A DNA stretch of 64,000 nucleotides from an uncultured Oribacterium sp. (GCA_946413525.1 CAMKKZ010000007.1:62001-126000), one strand, 5' to 3'. Counted from the first letter of the stretch, positions 51,599 to 60,217 are shown. Numbers and translations are program-made. Notes: generated by a model from the sequence alone, not told the origin.

Positions 51599-52358
51599 TC
51601 AATACATATCCTCAAGGGTGATCAGCCTGCACTTTTCCGAATGATCTAAAACATAATCGGTAAAGCCTCCCAGTGAGAAAAAATAAATCCCAGGATCCGT
51701 AGATGGGACATATCTGGCTTTATCCATAAATTTTTCTAATTCCGTTTTATCAAATGGAGAATGCTTGAACTTACATTCTCCGAGCAGTACAATTTTATGA
51801 TCATTTCTGCCAAGAATATCTATTTCTATCTGTTTCTGCTTTTTATTTTCATCAAGTACCGATGACTGGAAATCGTTGATCTCAGTAAGAATCGGAAAAT
51901 CATCCCTACCTGCATTCATCATGAGGTATTCTTTTGCCATCTTTTCAAAAATCCTACCCATATAATCATGCAAATGACTTTTGATATTTTCAAGATAATA
52001 GATTTCTCCACGTCCGGCATTAATGAGGCTGGTAGCTCTGTTTACATACCTGAACCAGAATTCAAGCATACTGTCATTCAGAATATAATAAGGCTTCTTT
52101 GACATCCTTTTCTCAAGAACTTCCGCTTTAACCAGAACCTTCAGTGGATAGGTGACATCATCTGAACCAATATACGTGGCAATTTCTCCGTTTTTTGTAT
52201 GACCAGTTGCCACAGCAGAGATAATGGAATTATACAAAGCAGGGTTTTGCTTGTCACTTGATATGACCGTTTTGATCTGTTCTTCCGTAAAATATCCACC
52301 CGAATTTTCGTTCGAGAATCTTTAATTCAGCAGCTCGTCCTCTGAATATTTTATTCAT
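51599..52358 (-). pseudogene. remnant of an archaeal-type ATPase (DUF234 C-terminal domain)
   Basis: The start of the gene is intact: ATG at 52358 after AATTGGAGGTTAA, encoding MNKIFRGRAAELKILERKF, the usual N-terminus of AAA ATPases of this type. After 19-20 codons the frame jumps into GGYFTEEQIKTVISSDKQN and then the C-terminal half (GEIATYIGSDDVTYPLKVLVKA, EFWFRYV, IEIDILGRND, LLGECKF), a DUF234 nuclease-like domain. The whole NTPase core with Walker A and B is deleted, and the two parts are in different frames. The track shows only the 212-aa C-terminal fragment. Confidence 0.85.
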
Positions 52359-52370
52359 TTAACCTCCAAT

Positions 52371-52432
52371 TTACCGAAAGCGAGTTCACCGAAATCGATT
52401 TAGCCAAAGAGCATTTCGGTTAATTGGAATTA
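52371..52432 (-). repeat. 15-bp degenerate direct repeats upstream of the ATPase remnant
   Basis: TTTACCGAAAGCGAG, TTCACCGAAATCGAT, TTAGCCAAAGAGCAT and TTCGGTTAATT follow each other at 15-bp spacing, just upstream of the remnant's ribosome site. Possibly operator or promoter repeats of the ATPase gene. Confidence 0.6.
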
Positions 52433-52512
52433 TAAGCGCAATTTCTATAAAATGCAAGGTCGAAATATTGCTTGCCGCAAGGCAAGATCTTCATCGCGAC
52501 GGCTCCGCGATG

Positions 52513-52543
52513 AAAAAAGCGCCTCTTCCGTAGAAGAGACGCT
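52513..52543 (-). terminator. rho-independent terminator of the nucleotidase-zeta gene
   Basis: On the minus strand AGCGTCTCTTC/GAAGAGGCGCT stem with loop TACG and one mismatch, then six U. Beyond it ATCGCGGAGCCGTCGCGAT and CTTGCC..GGCAAG hairpins follow. Confidence 0.8.
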
Positions 52544-52683
52544 CTCGATGTTAACTTGTCTATTTTCCACAGGGCTTCCGATTCTCATTAATACTTCGAA
52601 GCGGGGAGCCTTTGATCAAGTTCCTGTTATCCCCCTTCGTCATTATGGTGCCATAGTCCTGGAAAAAGATAACTATGCGATAA

Positions 52684-55600
52684 CTATGCGGCTTCCTTCT
52701 GCTCCGTTTCAGCCTGTTCTCCCGAGGCGCTCTCCGCAATGGATTCCACTTCCACGCCATAGGGCAGTCCCTTCGCGTTTTCCTCTTTCGCAAGCTTCTT
52801 ATAAACCTCTTCCGGCTTTGTGCCGAAGGATGACACGACCGCGCTGTTAATAATCCTCCCGGTCTCAAGCTCCCGGGCAAGATTGCGGGCGGCGCTCACA
52901 TTGAGCTCGCAGGGAACAAATTTGGCCCTGACATTGTAACCGGCCTCCTCGAAGGGCTTGATATAGGTTTCCATCAGGCTGTCATAATCGTCTGCCACAA
53001 GAGGAAGGATGACATTCGTGCCCTTCAAATCTCCCTCCGTGAAAGCCTCCATAGCCCGCTCCATGAGCATCATGCTCTCCATATGTACCGCGTCAGCGGC
53101 GCCGCCGTGGCTTTCCTGGAATTCAGGAAGCATTTCCTTGATCACGTCGCAATCCAGGATGAATGCCTTCATCTCCTCACTGTCGGGATCCGTCACCCTG
53201 CTGGACTTGCCCGAGGCGGGAAGACCCAGCACAAGCTCCATTTCATAACCTTTTTCCAACGGCCCGTCGTAAACGTATTTATGAAGCTGCGTCTCCTCGT
53301 TAATGCTTTCTGTCCTGGCGGAACCGATGGAAAGAAAGTCGTCCAGAATATAGTTTCGAAGCATCCTTCTCGCCGCCGTGTCTATCTCGGAGGTTTTTCC
53401 ATAATAATCAATATAATAAGCGGACAGCGCGTCAATCTGATCTAACAGAGGGCTTTCCACTATTTCCTCCATTGTAGGATAATCCCCGGCCTTGATCCTC
53501 GTATACATCTCCCTTGCCTCATCTCCTTCAATGATCAGATGATCGGGAGAAGGTTCCCAGGTAACGGGCCTGACTCCGATTTCGGCAAGCTTTTTTAAAT
53601 CCGCAGCCAAAGAGGCAGATTCCTCTGATTCGCTTTCTGAAGCGGATTCTTTTTCAGACTCCTCTTCAGAAGCTTCGGCATCTTTTGACTCTTCTACGGA
53701 TTCCTTTTCAGAGGCTTTGGCATCTTTTGATTCTGCCTCTGATTCTTCATCGAATGCTTTGCTTTCTTTCTGTTCCGCTTCCTCTTCGGTCTTTTCTTCG
53801 TCGCTTCCGATTTCCGCAGCCTTCTCTTCCGAATCGTCCTCTTTTACGGAACCGGCTTTCATCGCCGCAGTCTCCGCGCTTTCCTCGATAGCGGTCTCGG
53901 AAATCTCGATCCTTCCCTGCCCATAGGGATCCTCATATTCCTCTCCGATATTCCCGCCAAGCTTCTCAATGATATAATCGATCAGTACCTTCTTTTCAAT
54001 GCCGGCGTCTTCAATCTCGACTTCGGCGCCGTCAAAGCCGGTCTGGCCGTCCCCGTTATCCAAAAGCGTATAATCCAGCCCTGCGACAGTGTAAATCTTT
54101 TCCGGATCCAGCGGCTCATTCCCAAACATCACGTTTTTGACGCGCCTCTGCCTTGTGATCCCTGTCATCATACCGTTTTCATTCGCGGTACAACCGCTGT
54201 CTACGGTAAGGTCGACCTGGTAAGTAATGCCGGAAACATCAAGGAAGGCGCCGTTTTCCTCCGGAATCCCCCTCGCGCCCCATTCCAGGGCATCCAGAAT
54301 CTGCTGCCCGCTTGCCTTGACTACGCAGACGTTATTGTCCCAGGGGAATACTCCCAGCAAATCCCCTTTCGTGACGTCCCCTCTGGAAATTCCGTCCCGG
54401 ATTCCGCCGCCATTTATCACGCCGATATCCGCGCCTGTCATGACCCTGAAGGCATCAGAGCAGAGATCACCAATGTTTGTTTCCGTGCGTCTCACGATCC
54501 TGATTGAGTTTCCGCTTGTATCATTTAAAACCGGATCATAAATGAAAAGATTTACATCGCTATGGGCCAGAACCTCCCCAAGGGTTTTCTCAAATTCCTT
54601 TTCTGTTTCCTCAATCGCCTCACTGACCTCATTTTGGATATTCAGGAATGCCGGAGCATCGATGGAATTTGGCCAGCTCCATACATCTGTTTCTTCGATC
54701 CCCCGATCCGTAATGAGGCTGTAACCAATGCAGCTCATCTTCGTCCCGACGGCGGAACGGATCACATTTTCCCCGTCCTTGTTTTTCATGACGACCTGCA
54801 CAGTATCGTGGCTGTGGCCATCGAGAAATACGTCTATACCGTTCGTATGGGATATGACGTCGGCATAGGTATATGGCTTTACGGCCTCCTCAAGCCCCAT
54901 GTGCCCCATGACATAGACATAATCGGCGCCCTCCGCCCGGCAGTCGTCAACGGCTTTCTGTACCGCTTCATAGACGTCGCTGCCATCCTCATTCTGCAGG
55001 AAGTCATATACGTATTCCCCATCCTCATTCTTCTCGCGCATAGGCGCGGAGGTGTTCATGGTTTCCGGAGTCGTCACACCAACAAAGCCGATCTTTTTTC
55101 CAGCCGCCTCCACGATCTGGTAAGGAGGAAGAAGAAGCTCTCCTCCCTTATTGAAATTGCAGCTTATGTACGGGAATTCAGCCATATCTTTCAGCTTTAT
55201 GAACTGCTCAACACCATAATCGAACTCATGGTTACCCGGAATCGCAACATCATATCCGACGGCATTCATCAGCTTGAGCAGAGCCTCCCCGTTCGTAAGG
55301 GTGCCGATCGCCTCCCCCTGGACACAGTCACCGTCATCCACCAGTATGGTGTCATAGCCTCGCTCTTCAAGATTGTTCCTGATCGCATACAGACCGGCAA
55401 AGCCAAAGCCCTGGCTGACGCCGCAATGGACATCGCTGGTATAGAGGATGTATATCCCCTTCTTCTCATCTGCATCCTCTAAGTCCCCTTCGGCAGCATC
55501 CGCCTTGGCTTCCTCGTCCCCGGCATCCTTTTCAGCCGCTTCAGCCTTGCCTTCTCCGTCCTTTTCTTCGGCATCCTTTTCAGCCGCTTCTGCCTTGGCT

Positions 55601-55887
55601 TCCTCGTCTTCGGAATCCTTTTCGGCAGCATCCGCCTTTACATCCTCGTCCTCGGAAGACTCTTCCTCCTGAGCCTTATCTTCTGCAGCCTTTTCCGTGT
55701 CCACCTCGTCCTTTTTTGACTCAGAATCATCCAGGGCCTCCTCCGCTTCGGCTTTTACCGAGGAGATAAATGCCTGGACAGAAGACTTCCCACTTTGCTT
55801 CTCAGGCTCCTTGTCCGCATAAGCAGTGATCATGATGAACATAATCATGCTTAAAAACAACATTCCCGCAATCGTCTTTTTTCTCAT
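52684..55887 (-). CDS. exported 5'-nucleotidase fused to a zeta-toxin-like kinase domain
   Basis: 1067 aa. Signal peptide (residues 1-24). Residues 45-140 are acidic repeats (KADAAEKD-type, about 16 residues each). Residues 145-420 are a metallophosphatase domain (YTSDVHCG, DDGDCVQGE, GNHEFDYG, GHSHDT) and 430-670 the 5'-nucleotidase C-terminal domain (NIGDLCSDAFR, NGGGIRDG). An acidic Ser/Glu linker (690-790) leads to a zeta-toxin-type P-loop domain: GLPASGKSS at 888-896, LDCD near 912, PEFQESHGGAADAVHMES, VILPLV, and an R..R..GR tail. Zeta toxins phosphorylate UDP-GlcNAc in the cytosol; here the domain follows a signal peptide. No antitoxin gene is adjacent. AAAGGGAAG upstream of the ATG. 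Confidence 0.85.
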   Translation of the reverse strand: MRKKTIAGMLFLSMIMFIMITAYADKEPEKQSGKSSVQAFISSVKAEAEEALDDSESKKDEVDTEKAAEDKAQEEESSEDEDVKADAAEKDSEDEEAKAEAAEKDAEEKDGEGKAEAAEKDAGDEEAKADAAEGDLEDADEKKGIYILYTSDVHCGVSQGFGFAGLYAIRNNLEERGYDTILVDDGDCVQGEAIGTLTNGEALLKLMNAVGYDVAIPGNHEFDYGVEQFIKLKDMAEFPYISCNFNKGGELLLPPYQIVEAAGKKIGFVGVTTPETMNTSAPMREKNEDGEYVYDFLQNEDGSDVYEAVQKAVDDCRAEGADYVYVMGHMGLEEAVKPYTYADVISHTNGIDVFLDGHSHDTVQVVMKNKDGENVIRSAVGTKMSCIGYSLITDRGIEETDVWSWPNSIDAPAFLNIQNEVSEAIEETEKEFEKTLGEVLAHSDVNLFIYDPVLNDTSGNSIRIVRRTETNIGDLCSDAFRVMTGADIGVINGGGIRDGISRGDVTKGDLLGVFPWDNNVCVVKASGQQILDALEWGARGIPEENGAFLDVSGITYQVDLTVDSGCTANENGMMTGITRQRRVKNVMFGNEPLDPEKIYTVAGLDYTLLDNGDGQTGFDGAEVEIEDAGIEKKVLIDYIIEKLGGNIGEEYEDPYGQGRIEISETAIEESAETAAMKAGSVKEDDSEEKAAEIGSDEEKTEEEAEQKESKAFDEESEAESKDAKASEKESVEESKDAEASEEESEKESASESESEESASLAADLKKLAEIGVRPVTWEPSPDHLIIEGDEAREMYTRIKAGDYPTMEEIVESPLLDQIDALSAYYIDYYGKTSEIDTAARRMLRNYILDDFLSIGSARTESINEETQLHKYVYDGPLEKGYEMELVLGLPASGKSSRVTDPDSEEMKAFILDCDVIKEMLPEFQESHGGAADAVHMESMMLMERAMEAFTEGDLKGTNVILPLVADDYDSLMETYIKPFEEAGYNVRAKFVPCELNVSAARNLARELETGRIINSAVVSSFGTKPEEVYKKLAKEENAKGLPYGVEVESIAESASGEQAETEQKEAA

Positions 55888-55920
55888 AGGACTTCCCTTT
55901 CCGCAGCTTCCAAACAGTCA

Positions 55921-56100
55921 AGTATGAAAGGCAAGCCTTTCATACTTCATTTGTGCCGCTGGCGCGACACAAATGGGACTCAATGCCTGCGGCATCAAGT
56001 CAAAGTATGAAAAGCAAGCTTTTCATACTTCATTTGTGCCGCTGACGCGTCACAGATGGGTCTCAATGCCTGCGGCATCAAGTCAAAGTATGAAAGGCTG
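55921..56100. repeat. family-B repeat, 83-bp unit, 2.2 copies
   Basis: Units start at 55921, 56004 and 56087 (truncated). Each has AGTATGAAAGGC/GCCTTTCATACT, CATTTGTG/CACAAATG around CCGCTGGCGCGA, and ATGCC-GGCAT hairpins. It lies between the nucleotidase gene start and the protease gene end and leaves one base before the protease stop. Confidence 0.9.
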
Positions 56101-56101
56101 C

Positions 56102-59100
56102 CTATTTGCTTCCATCCAGCATAGCCCCCAGGGGGTGAGCATTGCCGCCATAGTAGCCCCACTTCCCGGTTTTTTCATCATACCGCCATCCCGAGATGCC
56201 CGTAGGTATTTCATTGAAATGGTAATCGGCGCCATCCACCGTCCTCCTGCCCGTGGCCATGGCCCCGCCGGATGGGTCAAGGTAATAACAGAAACCATCT
56301 GAAGGATCTGAGAACCACCCTGTCACCATAGCGCCGGTAATTCCGTCCCGGCTATATGCCGTCCCGTCCCCTTCTTCAGCAAGGTAATAAAACCTGCCAT
56401 CATCGTCCCGTATCCAGCCCGTCATCATTTTCCCGTCCCGGGCGAAATAGAACCAATGCGTCTTTTCGTCTGAGGTCCTGATGTATTTCCAGCCCACCGA
56501 ATGCTGCCCCGTCAAGGCCTCCGTAAAGTACCAGTTCCCTTCATCGTCCTTTTGCCAGACGCCATCCGTTACAGTACTTGTCACCGGCGTAATGGCCGCA
56601 TGACCAGCGTTAAGATTCCCGCCTCCTCCTCCGGAACCGCCAGACCCACCGGAGCCTCCTGATCTGCTATTCCCACCTGTCACATAAATGATGCACGAAG
56701 CCTCGCCGAGTCCGGCCCTCGCGGTAATGACCGCCCTGCCGGGACGCAGGGCAAAGACATTGCCATCCTGGTCAACGGAGGCGATTTGCGGGTTGTCACT
56801 GTTCCATACCACCTTAAGGTCCTGATCTTCTCCGGCCTTTATCGTTGCAATGAGTTTCCGGGTCGAGCCGGCGTCAAGGAAAAGCTCGTAATCACTTAAG
56901 GAAATCTCAGCAGGGACAGCGTCTGAAATCCTGACCGCAACCGTCACACTCAGCGAGGGGTCGGAGCTGCTGGCCGCCGTCACATTCACGACGCCGCTTC
57001 CTTCCACGGTAAATACCGCCGCCTTCTTCCCCGCCTTGCTTCGGTAAAGCTCCTCCGAAATGTTTTCCACATCCCCCTCGTAGCTCCAGAGGATGGAGTC
57101 ATCGTTCAGATTCGTCCCGTCATTTGATTCAAGCTCCGGAAGCAGGACGACTTCTTTTTTTGTACCGGGCATATAGGTAACGTCGATCACGCCGTCCACG
57201 ATGTTGTCCCCTCCTGCCGCGTCCAGCTTGATGCCCCGGGGATAGCCCGTAAGCCGCTGATAATTCTTAAGTACGGCGGATTCCGCGGCCTTGACCGTTG
57301 CAAAAGCCCAGCAAAGATTCGTCTGCCCCTGATCCTTCACCTCCGTGACCTGTCCCAGCTTGTCCAGGTTATATTTCTTTGGGAGCTTCAGGCTGAGGGC
57401 CCCGCCCTTGAAATCAAGGTAACGGAGCAATTCCCCGGATTCATCCACGACCAGGCCGCCGTTATAGCTGTCATTTTCATCGAATTCAACCGAAGAAGAC
57501 GAATCTGAAGCAGCTTTCATAGCATTCCTTGTATTGCCGCGGTATGCGGGGGTGGCAACGGACTTTGGCAGGTTGGAAGGCGTTGCCGGGAAAATGTTTG
57601 CGGAATCCGTATCGTCATCATCTTTTCCGCTCCCCCCCTCTACAAAGGCAGTCTCCGAGGAATCAACTCCGGATACGCTTCCCGAAGGGTCATTCCCCGA
57701 GATGCTTTTTGATGAATCAACTCCGGGCGCGCTTTCAGAAGGATCATCCTCTGACGCTTTTTCCGAAGAAGGCTTTTCCGGAACGGGAGGAAAGGCCGTG
57801 CCATTCTCCAGGCTTTCCGCATTTACCCCTTCCGCCTCGTATACGATATCGGCATTTTCACTTTCCAGTAAATCGAAGCAATTCTTTCCCTCCGCGAATT
57901 CGTAGAAATCGGCAATGCTCACCATGCTGTATCGCCCATCGCTGTAATCAGACATGTCCGCATAGGTCATGGCATGTATGATCGGAAAATCCGCATGGGG
58001 GGAAAGCCAGTAAGGATCCTTGAAATCCCCGCCCCCCTTATAGTAGGCTGCCACCCCTTCTCCGCCGAACACAGTTGACAAGTCCCCAATGAATGACGAG
58101 CTGTAAAACATGCCGACCTTTTCATTTGCCGGGGAGGGCAGTTCAAGATCCACATAAACGGTAAATCTGGAGCCGGCCGGGATAGCGATGCCCCGATCCA
58201 GCCTCACGGTAAATACCCCCGCATAGGTACGGTAGCCACTCTTCAGAAGGTCCGGCTTCCCATCGTCCACAGACACATAAACATTGTACTTATATCCCGT
58301 ATAAGGCGAGCCGAAAGCCACCGCCCTGAGCAGCTCGTCCTTGTCTGTAGTATTTTCAAAGGACTGACTGGCGGCTCCCTTTCTTTTCCCCTTGAACCTC
58401 ATCGCGGCCTGGGAGCTCCCGGCAGCCTGGGATACCCCGATATCATTGGTATAAAGGTGGTTGTAATTATCATAGCTTTCAACCTGCCCGAAAACCACCC
58501 GGTCATTGCCCATTCCCATCTGCTGGTCATAATAGGAAATGTAAAAGTCCCCATTTTCATGGGTATCGGTCCCCCAGGAATTCCGGACGATCCAGGCCCC
58601 GTCTCCGGGGGGCATATACTCAAACTCCTTCCCCTCAACGGTGATGAACCTTTTGAATTTTTCTTTGGGAATCGTGTCATCCCAGCCGATCAGGGTCACA
58701 TTATGATTGCTTTTAAGATTGTACTTTTCCGCGTATTTCTTCATGAACTCCATGGGAAGGTAATAATACTCATTTTCATCTTTGTTCTCCCCCGACCAGA
58801 AGACCTGATGAACACACATAGCCACAACCACAGAGCCATAAGTCATCAACGCGTTTTTCCAATGATTCATGTAATCGCCTTTACCCAACTCGGAGTAATC
58901 CTTCGCTCCGGGGAGCTCGATCATGTCCTGGACATGCAGCTCCGGTGTTTCCGGCTTGAACTGCATATAATTGGATGGCGTGGCCTTGTAGACATACTCC
59001 TCCGACGGCATGACCTTCTCCGTGACAGGACCGGCCCAGTTCTGGAAATATGCTCCCCCCAGGAAAGCGTCGGCGCCGATATTCTTGCTGGACTTTTTGG

Positions 59101-59674
59101 CGGGGTCATCGTAACCGTTATAGTAATGGAAGGGGGAAACGTTGTTATTGACCTTTCCGGCAAGATCAAACTCCGAGAAATTCGGCATTACCTCATGAGA
59201 AGAAAGGGAATCCAGCGTCAGGGTGAAATCCATTCCCGCATCAACTGAGTCTTCATCCGGGATGACATAAAGCTGATAATAACCTGCCGGCAGCCCCTTC
59301 TCCTCGATTTTCTGGGAACTATAGGGACGGGCCTGGACGTTCACCGGCTTATCCTTCCTGCAGAGAAGGAGGTAGGACACCCGCTCAGCCTCCAGGAGAA
59401 TACTGATGTCAGTGTCCTCATCAAGGTAAAAGCCGTAATATGCCATTTCGTCCTTTTCCAGCCTGTCAGATACCCGGCTCGGGAAGGAAATGACATCCTC
59501 TCCGTTCTCAAGGACCGCGTTCCATAACGCGGCAAAAAACTCCTCCGACTCATTCAAAATGTAATCCCGGATATCCTGCGCCGCGGAAACCGGCTGCAGC
59601 ACCATTAAAAAAGACATCACGAAAACAAGTACGGACGCGATCAAGGCACGCGATTTCTTTCCTGAAAACACCAT
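56102..59674 (-). CDS. exported papain-like (C1) peptidase with permuted catalytic order and cell-wall-binding repeats
   Basis: 1190 aa. Signal peptide cleaved after VSA (residue 31). Residues 165-390 carry the second half of a C1 domain: NWAGPVTE (213-220), catalytic His in SNHNVTLIGWDD (His324) and Asn in WIVRNSWGTD (Asn365). Residues 400-575 are a lectin-like beta-sandwich, 615-740 a Ser/Asp linker. The first half follows: LPKKYNLDKLGQVTEVKDQG and TNLCWAFATVKAAES with oxyanion Gln782 and Cys788. Then a Big-2-like Ig domain (about 920-1000), a Gly-rich hinge and five or so cell-wall-binding repeats. No other CWAF-type site exists in the chain. CAGGAGGGAGC precedes the ATG. Confidence 0.88.
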   Translation of the reverse strand: MVFSGKKSRALIASVLVFVMSFLMVLQPVSAAQDIRDYILNESEEFFAALWNAVLENGEDVISFPSRVSDRLEKDEMAYYGFYLDEDTDISILLEAERVSYLLLCRKDKPVNVQARPYSSQKIEEKGLPAGYYQLYVIPDEDSVDAGMDFTLTLDSLSSHEVMPNFSEFDLAGKVNNNVSPFHYYNGYDDPAKKSSKNIGADAFLGGAYFQNWAGPVTEKVMPSEEYVYKATPSNYMQFKPETPELHVQDMIELPGAKDYSELGKGDYMNHWKNALMTYGSVVVAMCVHQVFWSGENKDENEYYYLPMEFMKKYAEKYNLKSNHNVTLIGWDDTIPKEKFKRFITVEGKEFEYMPPGDGAWIVRNSWGTDTHENGDFYISYYDQQMGMGNDRVVFGQVESYDNYNHLYTNDIGVSQAAGSSQAAMRFKGKRKGAASQSFENTTDKDELLRAVAFGSPYTGYKYNVYVSVDDGKPDLLKSGYRTYAGVFTVRLDRGIAIPAGSRFTVYVDLELPSPANEKVGMFYSSSFIGDLSTVFGGEGVAAYYKGGGDFKDPYWLSPHADFPIIHAMTYADMSDYSDGRYSMVSIADFYEFAEGKNCFDLLESENADIVYEAEGVNAESLENGTAFPPVPEKPSSEKASEDDPSESAPGVDSSKSISGNDPSGSVSGVDSSETAFVEGGSGKDDDDTDSANIFPATPSNLPKSVATPAYRGNTRNAMKAASDSSSSVEFDENDSYNGGLVVDESGELLRYLDFKGGALSLKLPKKYNLDKLGQVTEVKDQGQTNLCWAFATVKAAESAVLKNYQRLTGYPRGIKLDAAGGDNIVDGVIDVTYMPGTKKEVVLLPELESNDGTNLNDDSILWSYEGDVENISEELYRSKAGKKAAVFTVEGSGVVNVTAASSSDPSLSVTVAVRISDAVPAEISLSDYELFLDAGSTRKLIATIKAGEDQDLKVVWNSDNPQIASVDQDGNVFALRPGRAVITARAGLGEASCIIYVTGGNSRSGGSGGSGGSGGGGGNLNAGHAAITPVTSTVTDGVWQKDDEGNWYFTEALTGQHSVGWKYIRTSDEKTHWFYFARDGKMMTGWIRDDDGRFYYLAEEGDGTAYSRDGITGAMVTGWFSDPSDGFCYYLDPSGGAMATGRRTVDGADYHFNEIPTGISGWRYDEKTGKWGYYGGNAHPLGAMLDGSK

Positions 59675-59680
59675 GCTCCC

Positions 59681-59830
59681 TCCTGATAATAAAGTGCTTA
59701 TTTGGCCATTTTAACTGCTGACAAAGAGCTGCGATATCGCAGGCTATATGGCTCATATGGCTCCTGATATTAAAGTGCTTTTCCGGCCATTTTACCTGCC
59801 GACAAAAGAATGCGGTATAAAGGTATAACG
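59681..59830 (-). repeat. family-A repeat, two copies upstream of the protease gene
   Basis: Copies start at 59681 and 59762 (81 bp apart: the 69-bp unit plus a duplicated GGCTCATATGGC). Pattern TGATAATAAAGTGC..GGCCATTTTAACTGCTGACAAAG..GCGATATCGC. The hairpin abuts the AGGAGGGAGC ribosome site. Confidence 0.85.
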
Positions 59831-59849
59831 CTTTAACTCAGTATTCCTA

Positions 59850-59878
59850 TAGATTATCACAAGCAAAAATAATGGTCA
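59850..59878 (-). promoter_or_regulatory. promoter of the permuted protease gene
   Basis: Minus strand TTGACC (59878-59873), 17-nt spacer, TAATCT (59855-59850) with a TGA extension. The leader of about 170 nt is mostly the two family-A copies. Confidence 0.65.
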
Positions 59879-59929
59879 AACCCTTTATTTTGAGGATTAT
59901 GAAAAAAATTTTCTTGCATTTCCCAAGGA

Positions 59930-60055
59930 AACGCCGTTTCAAGCGTTTCCGGCTCCGAAAATGCGCCGCGCAGCGGCAAATTTCCTTTGCATTTTCGTGT
60001 GCATCCCAAAGAAATGCTGATTCATTCAGCTTTTTCTTAGAATCTTTTTGAGGAT
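59930..60055. repeat. hairpin cluster between divergent promoters
   Basis: GGAAACGC/GCGTTTCC (59929-59952) and GAAAATGC..GCATTTTC (59957-59997) enclosing GCCGCGC/GCGGCAAA, followed by AGAAATGC..GCTTTTTC. No gene. It lies upstream of both the protease and the zinc-ribbon gene promoters. Confidence 0.55.
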
Positions 60056-60061
60056 ATTTCA

Positions 60062-60091
60062 TTGTAATAGTCAGGTCTTAAAGATTATAAT
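60062..60091 (+). promoter_or_regulatory. promoter of the zinc-ribbon membrane protein gene
   Basis: TTGTAA (60062-60067), 18-nt spacer, TATAAT (60086-60091). Confidence 0.65.
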
Positions 60092-60149
60092 GCTTAATAT
60101 AATTGAAACTACTAAAGGAACCTGTCTGGCTCGCAAGCGCTTCGGAATG

Positions 60150-60203
60150 ACGTGAAATCAGAGCAGCATTTGTTTGTCGGCAATTAGAACGGCAAAAAAT
60201 CAG
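60150..60203 (+). repeat. family-A repeat upstream of the zinc-ribbon gene, plus-strand sense
   Basis: GAAATCAGAGCAGCATTTGTTTGTCGGCAATTAGAACGGCAAAAAATCAGAG; the reverse complement reads CTCTGATTTTTTGCCGTTCTAATTGCCGACAAA, like the pyrB and protease copies. The hairpin ends at the GAGGGG ribosome site. Confidence 0.8.
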
Positions 60204-60217
60204 AGGGGAAACGGATT

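Noticed and set aside
54562-55482. 306-aa plus-strand ORF opposite the nucleotidase gene
   Set aside because: Shadow of the minus-strand frame, with no start signal or family match.
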